Shown here: positions 1-9,033 of the stretch, one piece after another
How positions within the stretch are numbered: position 1 is the stretch's first letter
How the letters are laid out: the number at the start of each line of letters is the position of its first letter
DNA from: Hymenobacter sp. DG25A
Lineage (GTDB): Bacteria > Bacteroidota > Bacteroidia > Cytophagales > Hymenobacteraceae
Assembly: GCF_001280305.1 (NCBI RefSeq)
Contig: NZ_CP012623.1
Span: 2,108,001-2,172,000 of the forward strand
Direction of reading: 5' to 3'
DNA length: 64,000 bases
Translations under genes and position numbers: made by a program
The notes under the pieces: generated by a model
Told to the model about the DNA's origin: nothing
Database searches by the model: none
The model's input: only the letters and a program-made list of their open reading frames with translations

Positions 1-1
1 T

Positions 2-1543
2 TCTCTGGGCGAAAAGCACAACCTGACGCTACTGGCCGGCCAGTCGGTGCAGGAGTCCAACCGCTTTACCTCCAGCGCCCGCGCCACGGGCTTCCCCTCC
101 AACGCCGTACCGTACCTGTATGCCGGCACGGCCAACCGCTCCGTGAGCAGCTTTGAGTCGGAATGGGGCCTGTTCAGCGTGTTTGGCCGCGCTATCTACA
201 ACTTCGAAGACCGGTACCTGGCTACCTTTAGCCTGCGCGCCGACGGTTCCAGCCGCTTTGCGCCCAACAAGCGCTTCGGCTACTTCCCGGCTATGGCGCT
301 GGGCTGGCGCGTGACCAAGGAGAGCTTCTTCCCGCAAGTGGATGCTATTTCTGAGCTGAAGCTGCGGGCTTCCTACGGCGAGAACGGCAACCAGGAAATC
401 GGGGATTACGCCCGCTACAGCACCTATGGCTCGGGCTTCGGCTACCAGGGCGCGGGCAGCATCTCGGGCGGCATTGCGCCTGAGCGTATTGGGAATAATG
501 ACGTTAGCTGGGAGCGCACCAAGCAAACCAACCTGGGTTTAGACCTGGGCCTGCTGCAGGACCGCCTCACCTTCAATGCCGACGTGTACCGCAAGCGCAG
601 CACCGACCTGCTGTTTGAAGTGCCGCTGCCACTGAGCTCTGGTGCCCAAACGCTATCCATCATCCAGAACCTGGGCGAGGTAGACAACAAAGGCGTAGAG
701 CTGGGCTTATCAACCGTGAACATGAAAGCCGAGGATGGTGGTTTTGGCTGGACCACCAACCTAAACTTCACCCTGAACCGCAGCGAGGTGAAAAACATTG
801 GCACCGTGCGTAACGAGCAGGGCCAGGAAAGCAACCGCGAAATCATTGGCGACTACAGCATTGTGCGCGCTGGTTTGCCGCTGGGCTCTTTCTACGGCCT
901 GAAGGTGGATGGCATCTTCCAGACCGATGCGGAAGCAGAGGCGCTGGATGCCAATGCCAAAGCAGGCGACATCCGCTTTAAGGACCTGAACGGCGACGGC
1001 CAGATCAACGACCTGGACCGCACCGTTATCGGCAACGCCAACCCCAAATCCATTGCCGGGGTTACGAACACCTTCACTTACAAAGGACTGGAGCTGAGCG
1101 CATTCTTCCAGGGCTCTTTCGGCAACGACATCTACAACGAAACCCGCCGCACCACGGAGGGCATGGATGAGGCCCTGAATCAAACCACCCGCGTGCTGAA
1201 CCGCTGGACGCCCACCAACACCAATACGGATGTGCCGCGCGCCATTCTGGGCGACCCAGCTAAGAACAACCGGGTTTCCGACCGCTTCATCGAAGATGGC
1301 TCCTACGTGCGCCTCAAAAACCTGACGCTGGCATATGGCCTGCCCATGAGCGTGCTGCAGAAAACCGGCATCAGCGGCATTCGCGTGTATGTAACCGGCC
1401 AGAACCTGATTACCTGGACCGATTACTCCGGCTATGACCCCGAGGTGAGTGCCGACCCCTTCTCCAGCACCGGCTTTGGCCGCGACCTGGGCGTGTATCC
1501 GCAGGCGCGCACCTACACCGTAGGCCTGAACGCTACCTTTTAA
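2..1543 (+). CDS. SusC/RagA-type TonB-dependent outer-membrane receptor, C-terminal part (5' end outside window)
   Basis: The reading frame is open from base 2, so the N-terminal half (signal peptide, carboxypeptidase-like domain, plug) lies outside the window. The visible ~513 residues are beta-barrel sequence rich in aromatic and Asn/Asp turns, including RYLATFSLRADGSSRF, ELKLRASYGENGNQEIGDY, KAGDIRFKDLNGDGQINDLDR and YVRLKNLTLAYGLP, all typical of SusC family C-termini. It ends in a strand (TYTVGLNATF) with a terminal Phe, as outer-membrane barrels do. The family imports oligosaccharides with TonB energy, capped by its SusD partner. SusD starts 12 bases after the stop, so the two are co-transcribed. 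The substrate cannot be read from the barrel. Confidence 0.93.
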   Translation, partial: SLGEKHNLTLLAGQSVQESNRFTSSARATGFPSNAVPYLYAGTANRSVSSFESEWGLFSVFGRAIYNFEDRYLATFSLRADGSSRFAPNKRFGYFPAMALGWRVTKESFFPQVDAISELKLRASYGENGNQEIGDYARYSTYGSGFGYQGAGSISGGIAPERIGNNDVSWERTKQTNLGLDLGLLQDRLTFNADVYRKRSTDLLFEVPLPLSSGAQTLSIIQNLGEVDNKGVELGLSTVNMKAEDGGFGWTTNLNFTLNRSEVKNIGTVRNEQGQESNREIIGDYSIVRAGLPLGSFYGLKVDGIFQTDAEAEALDANAKAGDIRFKDLNGDGQINDLDRTVIGNANPKSIAGVTNTFTYKGLELSAFFQGSFGNDIYNETRRTTEGMDEALNQTTRVLNRWTPTNTNTDVPRAILGDPAKNNRVSDRFIEDGSYVRLKNLTLAYGLPMSVLQKTGISGIRVYVTGQNLITWTDYSGYDPEVSADPFSSTGFGRDLGVYPQARTYTVGLNATF

Positions 1544-1555
1544 CTGACCCCATCC

Positions 1556-3013
1556 ATGAAAAAAATACTGATTCCCATTCTGGCCGGGGTACTGCTTACC
1601 GCCGGTTGCAACGTGCTGGATAAAGAGCCTTTGCCCAGCATCACCTCCGCCAACTTCTTCAAGAATACCGATGACGCCGAGGCCGGCCTGACCGCCGCCT
1701 ACGACGCCCTGCAGCAGGAAGGCACCTACGGGCTGGATTTGATTGCGGTAGGCGAAATGCCCTCGGATAATGCCACCAGCACCAACGGCGACGTAACCGA
1801 CCTGGACCGCTTTACCTGGCGCCCTACCACCAAGCAGATACGCACGGTGTATACGGCTTCCTACATTGGCATCAACCGCGCCAACGCTGTTCTGAAGTAC
1901 GTGCCGGCTATTGAGATGCCCGCTGAGCGTAAAAACGAGATTCTGGGCGAGGCCCGCTTCCTGCGTGCGCTGCACTACTTTAACCTGGTGCGCTTATACG
2001 GCGGCGTACCGCTGCGCCTGGAGCCCACCGAAACCGGCGACCCGGCCGTGCTGAACCTGAGCCGCTCTACTCCTGAGCAGGTGTATCAACAGATTGTTGC
2101 TGACCTGACTGAGGCGGCCAACCTGGCCCCCACCGGCGATGCTACTGACCGCAGCCGCGCCACCAAAGGCTCAGCCAACGGTCTGCTGGCCCGCGTGCAG
2201 CTCACGCAGCGCAACTGGTCGGCGGCGGCCGCGGCGGCCGATAAGGTTGTATCCAGTGGCCTTTATACCCTGGCTGCCACGCCCAAAAGCCTGTACCCGG
2301 CGGAGAGCAAGCCGGAATCGGTGTTTGAGGTGCAGTTTGCGGGTTCAGATGACGGTGGGAACATCTTCCCCGATGTGGCCTTGCCCGCGCCGCCCGCCAC
2401 GTATTCGTTTCCGAAGTTTAACATCCCCACCGCAGAGATGATTCAGGCCGCGGATACGGTGAAGGACCTGCGTTGGAAGTTCATCGGCGTAGTGCCCGGC
2501 GGCCGCGACCATGTAAGCTACATTGACGGGGGCAAAGGCACCGGCAACGACGATGGCCCCTTCGTGTACAAGTGGCCCGGCAACCCCAACGGCTTCAATT
2601 CACCCGATAATACCTATGTGCTGCGCTTGGCCGATGTGCTGCTGATGCAGGCGGAAGCCGCCAACGAGCAGGGCGACATTGCCGGGGCGCTGGTGCCGCT
2701 GAACAAGGTGCGGGAGCGTGCCGGCCTGGCAGCCCTTACGACCGCCTCGGCCCAGGCCGCCAGCAACGCCACCCTGCGCACCGAAATAGACCTGCAGCGC
2801 CGCCTGGAGCTGGCCTTTGAGGGCGAGCGGTGGTTTGACCTGCTGCGCTATGCCCGCCACGAAATGGCGCAGACCAGCGTGAACCACCCCGTAGATGCTT
2901 TCGACCTGATTCAGGAGAAGCTGGGCCGCCGCGACGAGAACTACCTGCTGCTCCCAATTCCGCAGCAGGAAACCAACAATAACCCCAACATACAGCAGAA
3001 CCCGGGTTACTAA
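1556..3013 (+). CDS. SusD/RagB-family glycan-binding outer-membrane lipoprotein
   Basis: 485 residues with a lipoprotein signal (MKKILIPILAGVLLTAGC, lipobox Cys18). Family landmarks include EARFLRALHYFNLVRLYGGVPL, ADVLLMQAEAANEQGD and, near the C-terminus, LELAFEGERWFDLLRYAR, the usual SusD tetratricopeptide-like helices. It binds glycans at the cell surface and forms a lidded complex with the SusC encoded 12 bases upstream. The length is normal for the family. It is followed by GC-rich stem-loops, then two GH30 enzymes and an esterase, which places it in a polysaccharide utilisation locus. Confidence 0.95.
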   Translation: MKKILIPILAGVLLTAGCNVLDKEPLPSITSANFFKNTDDAEAGLTAAYDALQQEGTYGLDLIAVGEMPSDNATSTNGDVTDLDRFTWRPTTKQIRTVYTASYIGINRANAVLKYVPAIEMPAERKNEILGEARFLRALHYFNLVRLYGGVPLRLEPTETGDPAVLNLSRSTPEQVYQQIVADLTEAANLAPTGDATDRSRATKGSANGLLARVQLTQRNWSAAAAAADKVVSSGLYTLAATPKSLYPAESKPESVFEVQFAGSDDGGNIFPDVALPAPPATYSFPKFNIPTAEMIQAADTVKDLRWKFIGVVPGGRDHVSYIDGGKGTGNDDGPFVYKWPGNPNGFNSPDNTYVLRLADVLLMQAEAANEQGDIAGALVPLNKVRERAGLAALTTASAQAASNATLRTEIDLQRRLELAFEGERWFDLLRYARHEMAQTSVNHPVDAFDLIQEKLGRRDENYLLLPIPQQETNNNPNIQQNPGY

Positions 3014-3016
3014 GTG

Positions 3017-3125
3017 CTGGCGGCGTAGCAACGCCGCCAGCCTGATTTCCGCTGCTGGGGTATCTGCTTCCCCGGCAGCGCGAAGCCGGGGCCGGTTTCG
3101 GGTAAGGGAAAGATGAAACCGGCCC
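3017..3125 (+). terminator. Two stem-loops after susD
   Basis: A 9-bp GC stem (3017-3025 with 3032-3040) is followed by a second inverted repeat with 11-bp arms (3089-3099 with 3115-3125) and then a T-rich stretch. They may end or attenuate the SusCD transcript before the GH30 genes. Neither has a strong U tail, so termination is uncertain. Confidence 0.4.
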
Positions 3126-3177
3126 TTGCGCTTTGCTTTTTACACCGGCATTTTCGCCTCTGAATTTTTGATCTGGT

Positions 3178-4623
3178 ATGCTTTCTTCTCTTCGATCTTC
3201 TTTGCCATTCGCCTTGCTGGTCAGCCTGGCACTGAGTACCGGTTGTCAGCGGCCGCCCCAGCCGGGCTCTGCTGCCGGCACACCCGTGGCCATTCCGGCC
3301 GGCACAGCTGCTTTCTGGCTTACCAATGCTGATAAATCGGTGCTGTTTCAGGCGCAGACGCCGCTGGTAGCGGGCACTGGCCAGGCCACCGGCGCTGTTA
3401 TTGAAGTAGATGACAGCCAGACGTTTCAGACCATTGATGGTTTTGGCTACTGCCTTACCGGGGGCAGCGCCCAGCTGCTGCACGCTATGGTGCCGGCCGC
3501 CCGCGCGGCTCTGCTGCAGGAGCTGTTTGGCACCGAGGGCAACCACATCGGCGTAAGCTATCTACGCCTGAGCATTGGGGCTTCTGACCTCGATGCCCAG
3601 GTTTTCAGCTACGACGACCTGCCCGCGGGCCAGACAGACCCCACGCTCAGCAAGTTCAGCCTGGCCCCCGACCGCGAGCATCTGATTCCGGTGCTCAAGG
3701 AAATTCTGGCCATCAACCCCACCATCAAGCTCCTCGGCTCGCCCTGGTCTCCGCCGCCGTGGATGAAAACCAACGGCAGCTCCAAGGGCGGCTCTTTAAA
3801 GCCCGAGTTTTATGATGCCTACGCCCGGTATTTCGTGAAATACATTCAGGGAATGCAGGCCGAGGGCATTCGGATAGATGCCATTACCATTCAGAATGAG
3901 CCCCTGCACCCGGGCAACAACCCCAGTCTGCTGATGCTGCCGGAGCAGCAGGGCGAGTTTGTGAAAAAGCACCTCGGCCCCACCTTTAAAGCCGAAAAGC
4001 TCGACACGAAAATCATTATCTACGACCACAACGCCGACCGCCCCGACTACCCTATTTCCATCCTGAACGACCCCGAAGCCAAGCAGTATATTGATGGCTC
4101 GGCGTTTCACCTGTACGCCGGCCCCATTGAGGCCCTGAGCAAAGTACACACCGCCCATCCTGATAAAAACGTGTATTTCACGGAGCAGTGGATTGGGGCT
4201 CCCGGCAACTTCCCCGGCGACCTGAACTGGCACGTGAAAACCCTGATTGTGGGTGCCACGCGCAACTGGTCCCGCACCGTACTGGAGTGGAATCTGGCCG
4301 CCGACCCCCAGCAGAACCCGCACACGCCCGGCGGCTGCACCGAGTGCCTGGGTGCCGTAACCCTGGCCGGCGACCAGGTGACGCGCAACCCGGCTTACTA
4401 CATCATTGCCCACGCTTCCAAGTTTGTCCGGCCGGGCTCCGTGCGCGTTGCGTCCTCGGCCTCCGTTACCCTGCCCAACGTAGCCTTTAAAACCGCCGGG
4501 GGCCAGAAGGTGTTGGTGGTGCTGAACGACAGCCAGGCCGCCCAGTTTTTCACCATTCGCCACAGCGGGCAGCAATTTAGCTCCAGCTTAAAACCCGGGG
4601 CCGTAGGTACCTTTGTGTGGTAG
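3178..4623 (+). CDS. GH30 family glycoside hydrolase, lipoprotein
   Basis: 481 residues beginning with a lipoprotein signal (lipobox LSTGC, Cys23). The GH30 core is clear: FQTIDGFGYCLTGGSA at the start, LLGSPWSPPPWMKTNGS in the middle, the acid/base Glu241 in TIQNEP, and the nucleophile Glu336 in VYFTEQW. The C-terminal beta-sandwich (KFVRPGSVRVASS, KVLVVLNDS) completes the usual GH30 architecture. GH30 enzymes act on beta-glucosyl linkages (glucosylceramide, beta-1,6-glucan); the exact substrate is unknown. It lies 164 bases after susD and 27 bases before a second GH30 gene, so it is part of the same locus. Surface lipidation would allow substrate attack outside the cell. Confidence 0.9.
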   Translation: MLSSLRSSLPFALLVSLALSTGCQRPPQPGSAAGTPVAIPAGTAAFWLTNADKSVLFQAQTPLVAGTGQATGAVIEVDDSQTFQTIDGFGYCLTGGSAQLLHAMVPAARAALLQELFGTEGNHIGVSYLRLSIGASDLDAQVFSYDDLPAGQTDPTLSKFSLAPDREHLIPVLKEILAINPTIKLLGSPWSPPPWMKTNGSSKGGSLKPEFYDAYARYFVKYIQGMQAEGIRIDAITIQNEPLHPGNNPSLLMLPEQQGEFVKKHLGPTFKAEKLDTKIIIYDHNADRPDYPISILNDPEAKQYIDGSAFHLYAGPIEALSKVHTAHPDKNVYFTEQWIGAPGNFPGDLNWHVKTLIVGATRNWSRTVLEWNLAADPQQNPHTPGGCTECLGAVTLAGDQVTRNPAYYIIAHASKFVRPGSVRVASSASVTLPNVAFKTAGGQKVLVVLNDSQAAQFFTIRHSGQQFSSSLKPGAVGTFVW

Positions 4624-4650
4624 AATCTTATTGTGCCTATAGCCTTTTTT

Positions 4651-6168
4651 ATGACGAACAAGCTCCTTTCTCTTCTGCTGCTCTCGGCCTCGCTCGGCGT
4701 CAGCACCGCCTCGGCGCAGAAAACCAGTAAGTCTACCACCTCAAAACCCGCCACCCAGAAAACCAGCAAAGCGGCCGGTACGGTCAGCGCGTTTTCCGTG
4801 GCGGGCAAAAAAGCCCAGGTATTTACCACGGCCGCCAACACCGAGCTGCGCCTTTCCGCCGCCGGCGATCTGGCCTTTCAGCCAGCGCCGCAGCCGCTGG
4901 AAACCCAGCTTTGCGTGTTCGTAGACCCCGGGCACACCTTCCAGACCATGCTGGGCATTGGGGCGGCGCTGACGGATGCCTCCGCCGAAACCTTTGCCAG
5001 GCTGCCCAAGCAGGCCCAGCAGGAGTTTATGCAAGCCTACTTCAGCCCCACCAAGGGCATTGGCTACACGCTGGCCCGCACGCCCATCAACAGCTCCGAT
5101 TTTTCCAGCGGCAGCTACACCTACGTGGCCGATAAGGATGCCGAGTTGAAGACCTTCAGCGTGAAGCACGATGAGCAATTCCGCATTCCGTTTATTAAGC
5201 AGGCCATGGCCGCGGCCGGCGGCAAGCTCACCATGTACGTGAGCCCCTGGAGCCCGCCGGCCTGGATGAAGGACAACAACGATATGCTGCACGGCGGCAA
5301 GCTGCTGCCCCAGTACCGGCAGGCCTGGGCCAACTACTACATCAAGTTTATTAAGGAATACGAAAAGCAGGGAATTCCCATCTGGGGCCTCACGGTGCAG
5401 AACGAAACCATGGCCAAGCAGATCTGGGAATCCTGCCTGTACACGGCCGAGGAAGAGCGCGACTTCATCAAGGAATACCTGGGGCCAACGCTGCACAAAG
5501 CCGGCATGAAGGACAAGAAGCTTATTGCCTGGGACCACAACCGCGACCTGATCTACCAGCGTGCCAGCACTATTCTCGATGACCCCAAAGCGGCCCAGTA
5601 CGTGTGGGGCATCGGCTTCCACTGGTACGAAACGTGGACCGGCGCCGGCATGAACTTCGAGAACCTGCGCCGCGTGCACGAAACCTTCCCCAATACCAAC
5701 CTGATTTTCACGGAAGGCTGCGTGGAGAAGTTTAGCCTGGACCGGATTAACGACTGGCAGCTGGGCGAGAAGTACGGCATGTCGATGATTAACGACTTCA
5801 ACAGCGGCACCGTGGGCTGGACGGACTGGAACATCCTGCTGGATGAAAAAGGCGGCCCCAACCACGTGGGCAATTTCTGCTTTGCCCCCATTCACGCCGA
5901 TACGCGCAGCGGCAAGCTACTGTATACCAACAGCTACTACTACATCGGGCACTTCTCCCGGTTCATCCGGCCCGGCGCCAAGCGCATCATCAGCTCCTCC
6001 AGCCGCGACGTGCTGAGCACCACCGCCTACCGCAACCCTGATGGCAGCGTGGCCGTGGTAGTAATGAACGGCACCGACACCAAGCAGGATTTCCAGCTGC
6101 GGCTGCAGGGCCAGGCTGCCTCAGCCGTGAGCCTGCCGCACTCCATTCAGACGTTTGTAATCAAATAA
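4651..6168 (+). CDS. GH30 family glycoside hydrolase, secreted (second copy)
   Basis: 505 residues from the ATG at 4651. An in-frame GTG 18 bases upstream is less likely because the ATG starts a normal signal peptide (MTNKLLSLLLLSASLGVSTASA). GH30 motifs: FQTMLGIGAALTDASAET, YVSPWSPPAWMKDNNDML, acid/base Glu252 in TVQNETM, nucleophile Glu355 in IFTEGC, and the C-terminal SRFIRPGAKRIISSSS strand. It is only distantly similar to the preceding GH30, so the two are probably not a recent tandem duplicate and may act on different linkages or chain lengths. This copy has a Sec signal rather than a lipobox, suggesting a periplasmic location. Confidence 0.9.
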   Translation: MTNKLLSLLLLSASLGVSTASAQKTSKSTTSKPATQKTSKAAGTVSAFSVAGKKAQVFTTAANTELRLSAAGDLAFQPAPQPLETQLCVFVDPGHTFQTMLGIGAALTDASAETFARLPKQAQQEFMQAYFSPTKGIGYTLARTPINSSDFSSGSYTYVADKDAELKTFSVKHDEQFRIPFIKQAMAAAGGKLTMYVSPWSPPAWMKDNNDMLHGGKLLPQYRQAWANYYIKFIKEYEKQGIPIWGLTVQNETMAKQIWESCLYTAEEERDFIKEYLGPTLHKAGMKDKKLIAWDHNRDLIYQRASTILDDPKAAQYVWGIGFHWYETWTGAGMNFENLRRVHETFPNTNLIFTEGCVEKFSLDRINDWQLGEKYGMSMINDFNSGTVGWTDWNILLDEKGGPNHVGNFCFAPIHADTRSGKLLYTNSYYYIGHFSRFIRPGAKRIISSSSRDVLSTTAYRNPDGSVAVVVMNGTDTKQDFQLRLQGQAASAVSLPHSIQTFVIK

Positions 6169-6188
6169 GCCTATCCCATTTATCTCCG

Positions 6189-6980
6189 ATGAAAGCAGCC
6201 CTGCCGTCTATTTTTGCGAACCGCATTTTGCTGGCGGGAGGGCTGCTGGTTGGGACCTTATTGGGTGCCGTGCCGGGCTATGCCCAGCAAGCAGCCCCAG
6301 CACCCACCGCAGACGAATGGCATCGCCAGGAAGAAGACCGGCTGCACAACGACTGGGCCTTTCTGAAGCGCTACGCGGCCGCCAATCAGCAGCTGCCCGC
6401 CCCTACGCCAGGCACGCCGCGGGTAGTGCTGCTGGGCAACTCCATTACGGAAGGCTGGCCCCAGGCTGATTCGATCTTTTTCGCCCGCCGCCCGCCTTAC
6501 GAGTTCATTGGGCGCGGCATTGGCGGCCAGACCTCAGGGCAGATGCTGTTGCGCTTCCGGCAGGACGTGGTGGCCCTGCGCCCGGCCGTGGTGGTCATTT
6601 TGGCGGGCACCAATGATGTAGCCGAAAACCGCGGCCCCTACAGCCCGCAGGCCACGCTGGATAACATTATGTCGATGGCAGAGCTGGCCCGGGCCCAGGG
6701 CATCCGGGTGGTGCTGTGCTCCGTGCCGCCCGTGTATGATTTTCCCTGGCGGCCTAATCTGCAGCCGGCGCCTAAAATTGTGGCCCTGAATCAGCTGATA
6801 AAGGCCTACGCCACCCAAAACCGCCTAGTGTACCTGGACTACCACTCCGCCCTGGCCGATGAGCGCCAGGGGCTAAAGAAAGACTATGGCCAGGATGGCG
6901 TGCACCCCACGCTGCCCGGCTACCGCGTTATGGAGCCGCTCCTGCAGCAGGCTGTGAAAGGTGCCTTAAAACGCAAATAG
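6189..6980 (+). CDS. SGNH/GDSL-family esterase or lipase, secreted
   Basis: 263 residues with a signal peptide ending near GYAQQ. All four SGNH blocks are present: Ser85 in LLGNSITEGW (block I), the Gly of GRGIGGQTSGQM (block II), Asn142 in LAGTNDVAEN (block III), and Asp236/His239 in DGVHPTLPGY (block V). Such enzymes remove acyl groups from glycans or other esters. It starts 20 bases after the second GH30 gene and is the last gene of the glycan locus, so deacetylation of the imported glycan is a plausible role (inferred). Confidence 0.88.
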   Translation: MKAALPSIFANRILLAGGLLVGTLLGAVPGYAQQAAPAPTADEWHRQEEDRLHNDWAFLKRYAAANQQLPAPTPGTPRVVLLGNSITEGWPQADSIFFARRPPYEFIGRGIGGQTSGQMLLRFRQDVVALRPAVVVILAGTNDVAENRGPYSPQATLDNIMSMAELARAQGIRVVLCSVPPVYDFPWRPNLQPAPKIVALNQLIKAYATQNRLVYLDYHSALADERQGLKKDYGQDGVHPTLPGYRVMEPLLQQAVKGALKRK

Positions 6981-7070
6981 CTGCCTTCACCGGATTTATC
7001 TTTTCCCAGTTCTACACTTTCTTGATTCGGCAATAGATAAAGATGGCCAGTCGCCGTAAAGGGCACTGAC

Positions 7071-7078
7071 TATTTTTG
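7071..7078 (+). promoter_or_regulatory. -7 box TATTTTTG
   Basis: Perfect match to the Bacteroidota TAnnTTTG element, 13 bases before the ATG at 7092. No clear -33 TTG was seen at the expected spacing. Confidence 0.5.
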
Positions 7079-7091
7079 TTGATCTGTTGCT

Positions 7092-7502
7092 ATGATGGTT
7101 AGTCGACCCACGCGTATTTACTTTGAAAATCTGGTAGGAAGCCTGCTGGAGCATCCTGATGGCTACGCTATAGTACAGTACAACGCGGGCAAGCGCATCC
7201 TCACCGACCTGCAAGCCTTCCTGACTCATGCCAGCCAGCTGCTGCGCACTCGCAGCTGGAACAAAATACTGGCCGACCAATCGGCTATGGCCCCCTTCAC
7301 GGAGGAGGAAAGCACCTGGATAAAGCAGTACTGGCTGGCCCGCAGCGAACAGCCAATTTTCGGGGCCATTGTGCTGCCGGAAGATGTATTTGCCCGCCTG
7401 TCCGTGAATAATCTGGTGAGTGAAGCGGAGTCGGCGGCCTTAACCTACCGCGTGTTTGATAACACCATTGATGCGGCCGCCTGGCTGCATACGCAGTCCT
7501 AA
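7092..7502 (+). CDS. STAS-like small protein of unknown function
   Basis: 136 residues, cytoplasmic, with no signal or membrane segment. An alternating strand/helix pattern (GYAIVQYNAGKRI, LTDLQAFLTHASQLL, QPIFGAIVLPEDVFARL, ALTYRVFDNTIDAAAWL) resembles the SpoIIAA/STAS-type proteins common in Hymenobacter, in which the last segment pairs a YRVFDN-like strand with an AxxWL helix. The family assignment rests on pattern only. Two adjacent ATGs (7092, 7095) could serve as start. It has its own promoter box and ends convergently, 8 bases before the stop of the next gene on the other strand. Confidence 0.6.
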   Translation: MMVSRPTRIYFENLVGSLLEHPDGYAIVQYNAGKRILTDLQAFLTHASQLLRTRSWNKILADQSAMAPFTEEESTWIKQYWLARSEQPIFGAIVLPEDVFARLSVNNLVSEAESAALTYRVFDNTIDAAAWLHTQS

Positions 7503-7510
7503 GGCCTGGC

Positions 7511-7963
7511 CTACAGGCGACTTTGTACCATGCGGTACCACTTCTGCTCCCCTGCCAGGGTCTCCTGAAACATCTTAGTGTAGGCCGCGGCTTTTTCTGC
7601 CGTAAACATTTTCTGGAGCAGGCGCTCAATGTCATAGTCCTGGCCCGGCATCACGGGGTCCATGATGAACACATACTCATACGTGCCATCCTTTTCCGGC
7701 CGCCCGGAGTACAGCACGCGGGTTTGCCGGAAGATCTGCTGCTCCGCTGGCGTGAGCTTTTTGGCCGCCGGCCAGAAGACCTCATTCACAAATTTCTCGA
7801 ACTGCGTCCGCTTATCGGGCTTCACTGAATTAACGATAACCCACACGGAGTCGCCGGGGGCGGCCGGCGTGCGGGGTTCCTGCTGTTGCTGGGCCACCGC
7901 AGCAGAAACCAGGAACAGGCTAATTAGCAGGGCAATAGACAGGGCTTTTAATGGATAGGGCAT
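7511..7963 (-). CDS. Secreted small protein, unknown function
   Basis: 150 residues with a clear signal peptide (MPYPLKALSIALLISLFLVS, cleavage near AVAQ). The mature part reads like a dimeric alpha/beta-barrel (ABM-like): a strand DSVWVIVNSVKPDKRTQFEK, a helix VNEVFWPAAKKL, then RVLYSGRPEKDGTYEYVFIM and helices near the end. No catalytic motif is visible and I do not recognise a named family. It is transcribed alone, convergent with the STAS-like gene. The 228 bases upstream are AT-rich without an obvious -7 box. Confidence 0.75.
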   Translation of the reverse strand: MPYPLKALSIALLISLFLVSAAVAQQQQEPRTPAAPGDSVWVIVNSVKPDKRTQFEKFVNEVFWPAAKKLTPAEQQIFRQTRVLYSGRPEKDGTYEYVFIMDPVMPGQDYDIERLLQKMFTAEKAAAYTKMFQETLAGEQKWYRMVQSRL

Positions 7964-8191
7964 AGCTCAACTATAAAAAGGGTGAGACAACAGTGCCGGG
8001 AATCAGCACATAGTTTATTATATAATTTTATCGATAATTATTATTACTTTTAACAAACAACATTTTAAAAACTGCTTTACTGCCGGCCAGAAGCGGGTTT
8101 AGAATATAGCCGCAATTCTATTAATCCGGTCCTGGCGGCAAGGCCGTATAGCAGTAGTTACTATCTCACTCAACCTCTTTTTCTAAAAACC

Positions 8192-8968
8192 ATGATCAAG
8201 CAACTGTTTTCTACCTGCGCCCTGGCGCTTGCGCTGAGCGTGTGCACGGCCCCCGTAGTGCGGGCCCAGACGGAAACTAAGTCTGACAATGAGAAGACGA
8301 AAACCAAGGAGGGAGATGCCGTCATGAAGACTAAAGTTCAGGACGACGGCAAAACCAAGGTGAAAGGCAAGTCAGGCAAGGGCGACAAAATGAAGTCGAA
8401 GGCCAAGCCCATGGATGGCGACATGGGCGGTACCACTGGTGGTATGGAAACGCCAAATCCCGCCACAGGTGCCGGTATGAATGCGGCTACTCCCGGCAAC
8501 GCAGCCGGCGTAATGGTGGGCGGCGCCATGATGACGCCGGATAAAGACATTGTGGTGAATGCCTCCGCCTCCAATGAGCACTCCACGCTGGTATCGGCCA
8601 TAAAAGCCGCCGACCTGGTAGCTATTCTGCAGGGCCCTGGCCCCTTCACCGTGTTTGCCCCCACTAACGCCGCTTTCGATAAGCTGCCCGCCGGCACCCT
8701 GAATACGCTGCTGATGCCGGCCAACAAAGCCAAGCTGAGCACCATTCTGACCTACCACGTAGTACCCGGCCGCCTGATGGCCGCCGACCTGAAAGACGGG
8801 CAGGTACTAACCACGGTAGAAGGCGAAAACCTGACCGTGCACCGCATGGGCGACATGGTTATGATTCATGATGCCAAAGGCGGCATGGCTAATGTTACCA
8901 TCCCAAACGTGGTGTCCAGCAACGGCATTACCCACGTGGTGGATAGCGTGCTGATGCCCACCCGCTAA
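8192..8968 (+). CDS. Secreted fasciclin (FAS1) domain protein
   Basis: 258 residues: signal peptide to about residue 25, a Lys/Asp/Thr-rich spacer with many KTK and KSK steps, then a Gly/Met-rich stretch and one FAS1 domain over roughly residues 120-258. FAS1 hallmarks are TLVSAIKAADLVAILQGPGP, FTVFAPTNAAFDKLPAGTL, LTYHVVPGRL and the closing ITHVVDSVLMP. FAS1 domains mediate adhesion or bind small ligands. The long charged spacer suggests the domain is held away from the envelope (inferred). A strong bidirectional terminator follows. Confidence 0.92.
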   Translation: MIKQLFSTCALALALSVCTAPVVRAQTETKSDNEKTKTKEGDAVMKTKVQDDGKTKVKGKSGKGDKMKSKAKPMDGDMGGTTGGMETPNPATGAGMNAATPGNAAGVMVGGAMMTPDKDIVVNASASNEHSTLVSAIKAADLVAILQGPGPFTVFAPTNAAFDKLPAGTLNTLLMPANKAKLSTILTYHVVPGRLMAADLKDGQVLTTVEGENLTVHRMGDMVMIHDAKGGMANVTIPNVVSSNGITHVVDSVLMPTR

Positions 8969-8985
8969 GCCTCGCTGACCCGCAT

Positions 8986-9025
8986 AAAAAAGCCCGCGGC
9001 ACATCTGGTGCCGCGGGCTTTTTTT
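8986..9025. terminator. Bidirectional rho-independent terminator
   Basis: A 12-bp perfect stem (8991-9002 with 9008-9019) with a 5-base loop, an A run before and a T run after. It serves both the fasciclin gene and the convergent GNAT gene. Confidence 0.93.
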
Positions 9026-9033
9026 CGGAAGGC

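Noticed and set aside
761..1975. 404-residue minus-strand frame across susC and susD
   Set aside because: Antisense to two strong genes, with no domain and typical shadow composition.
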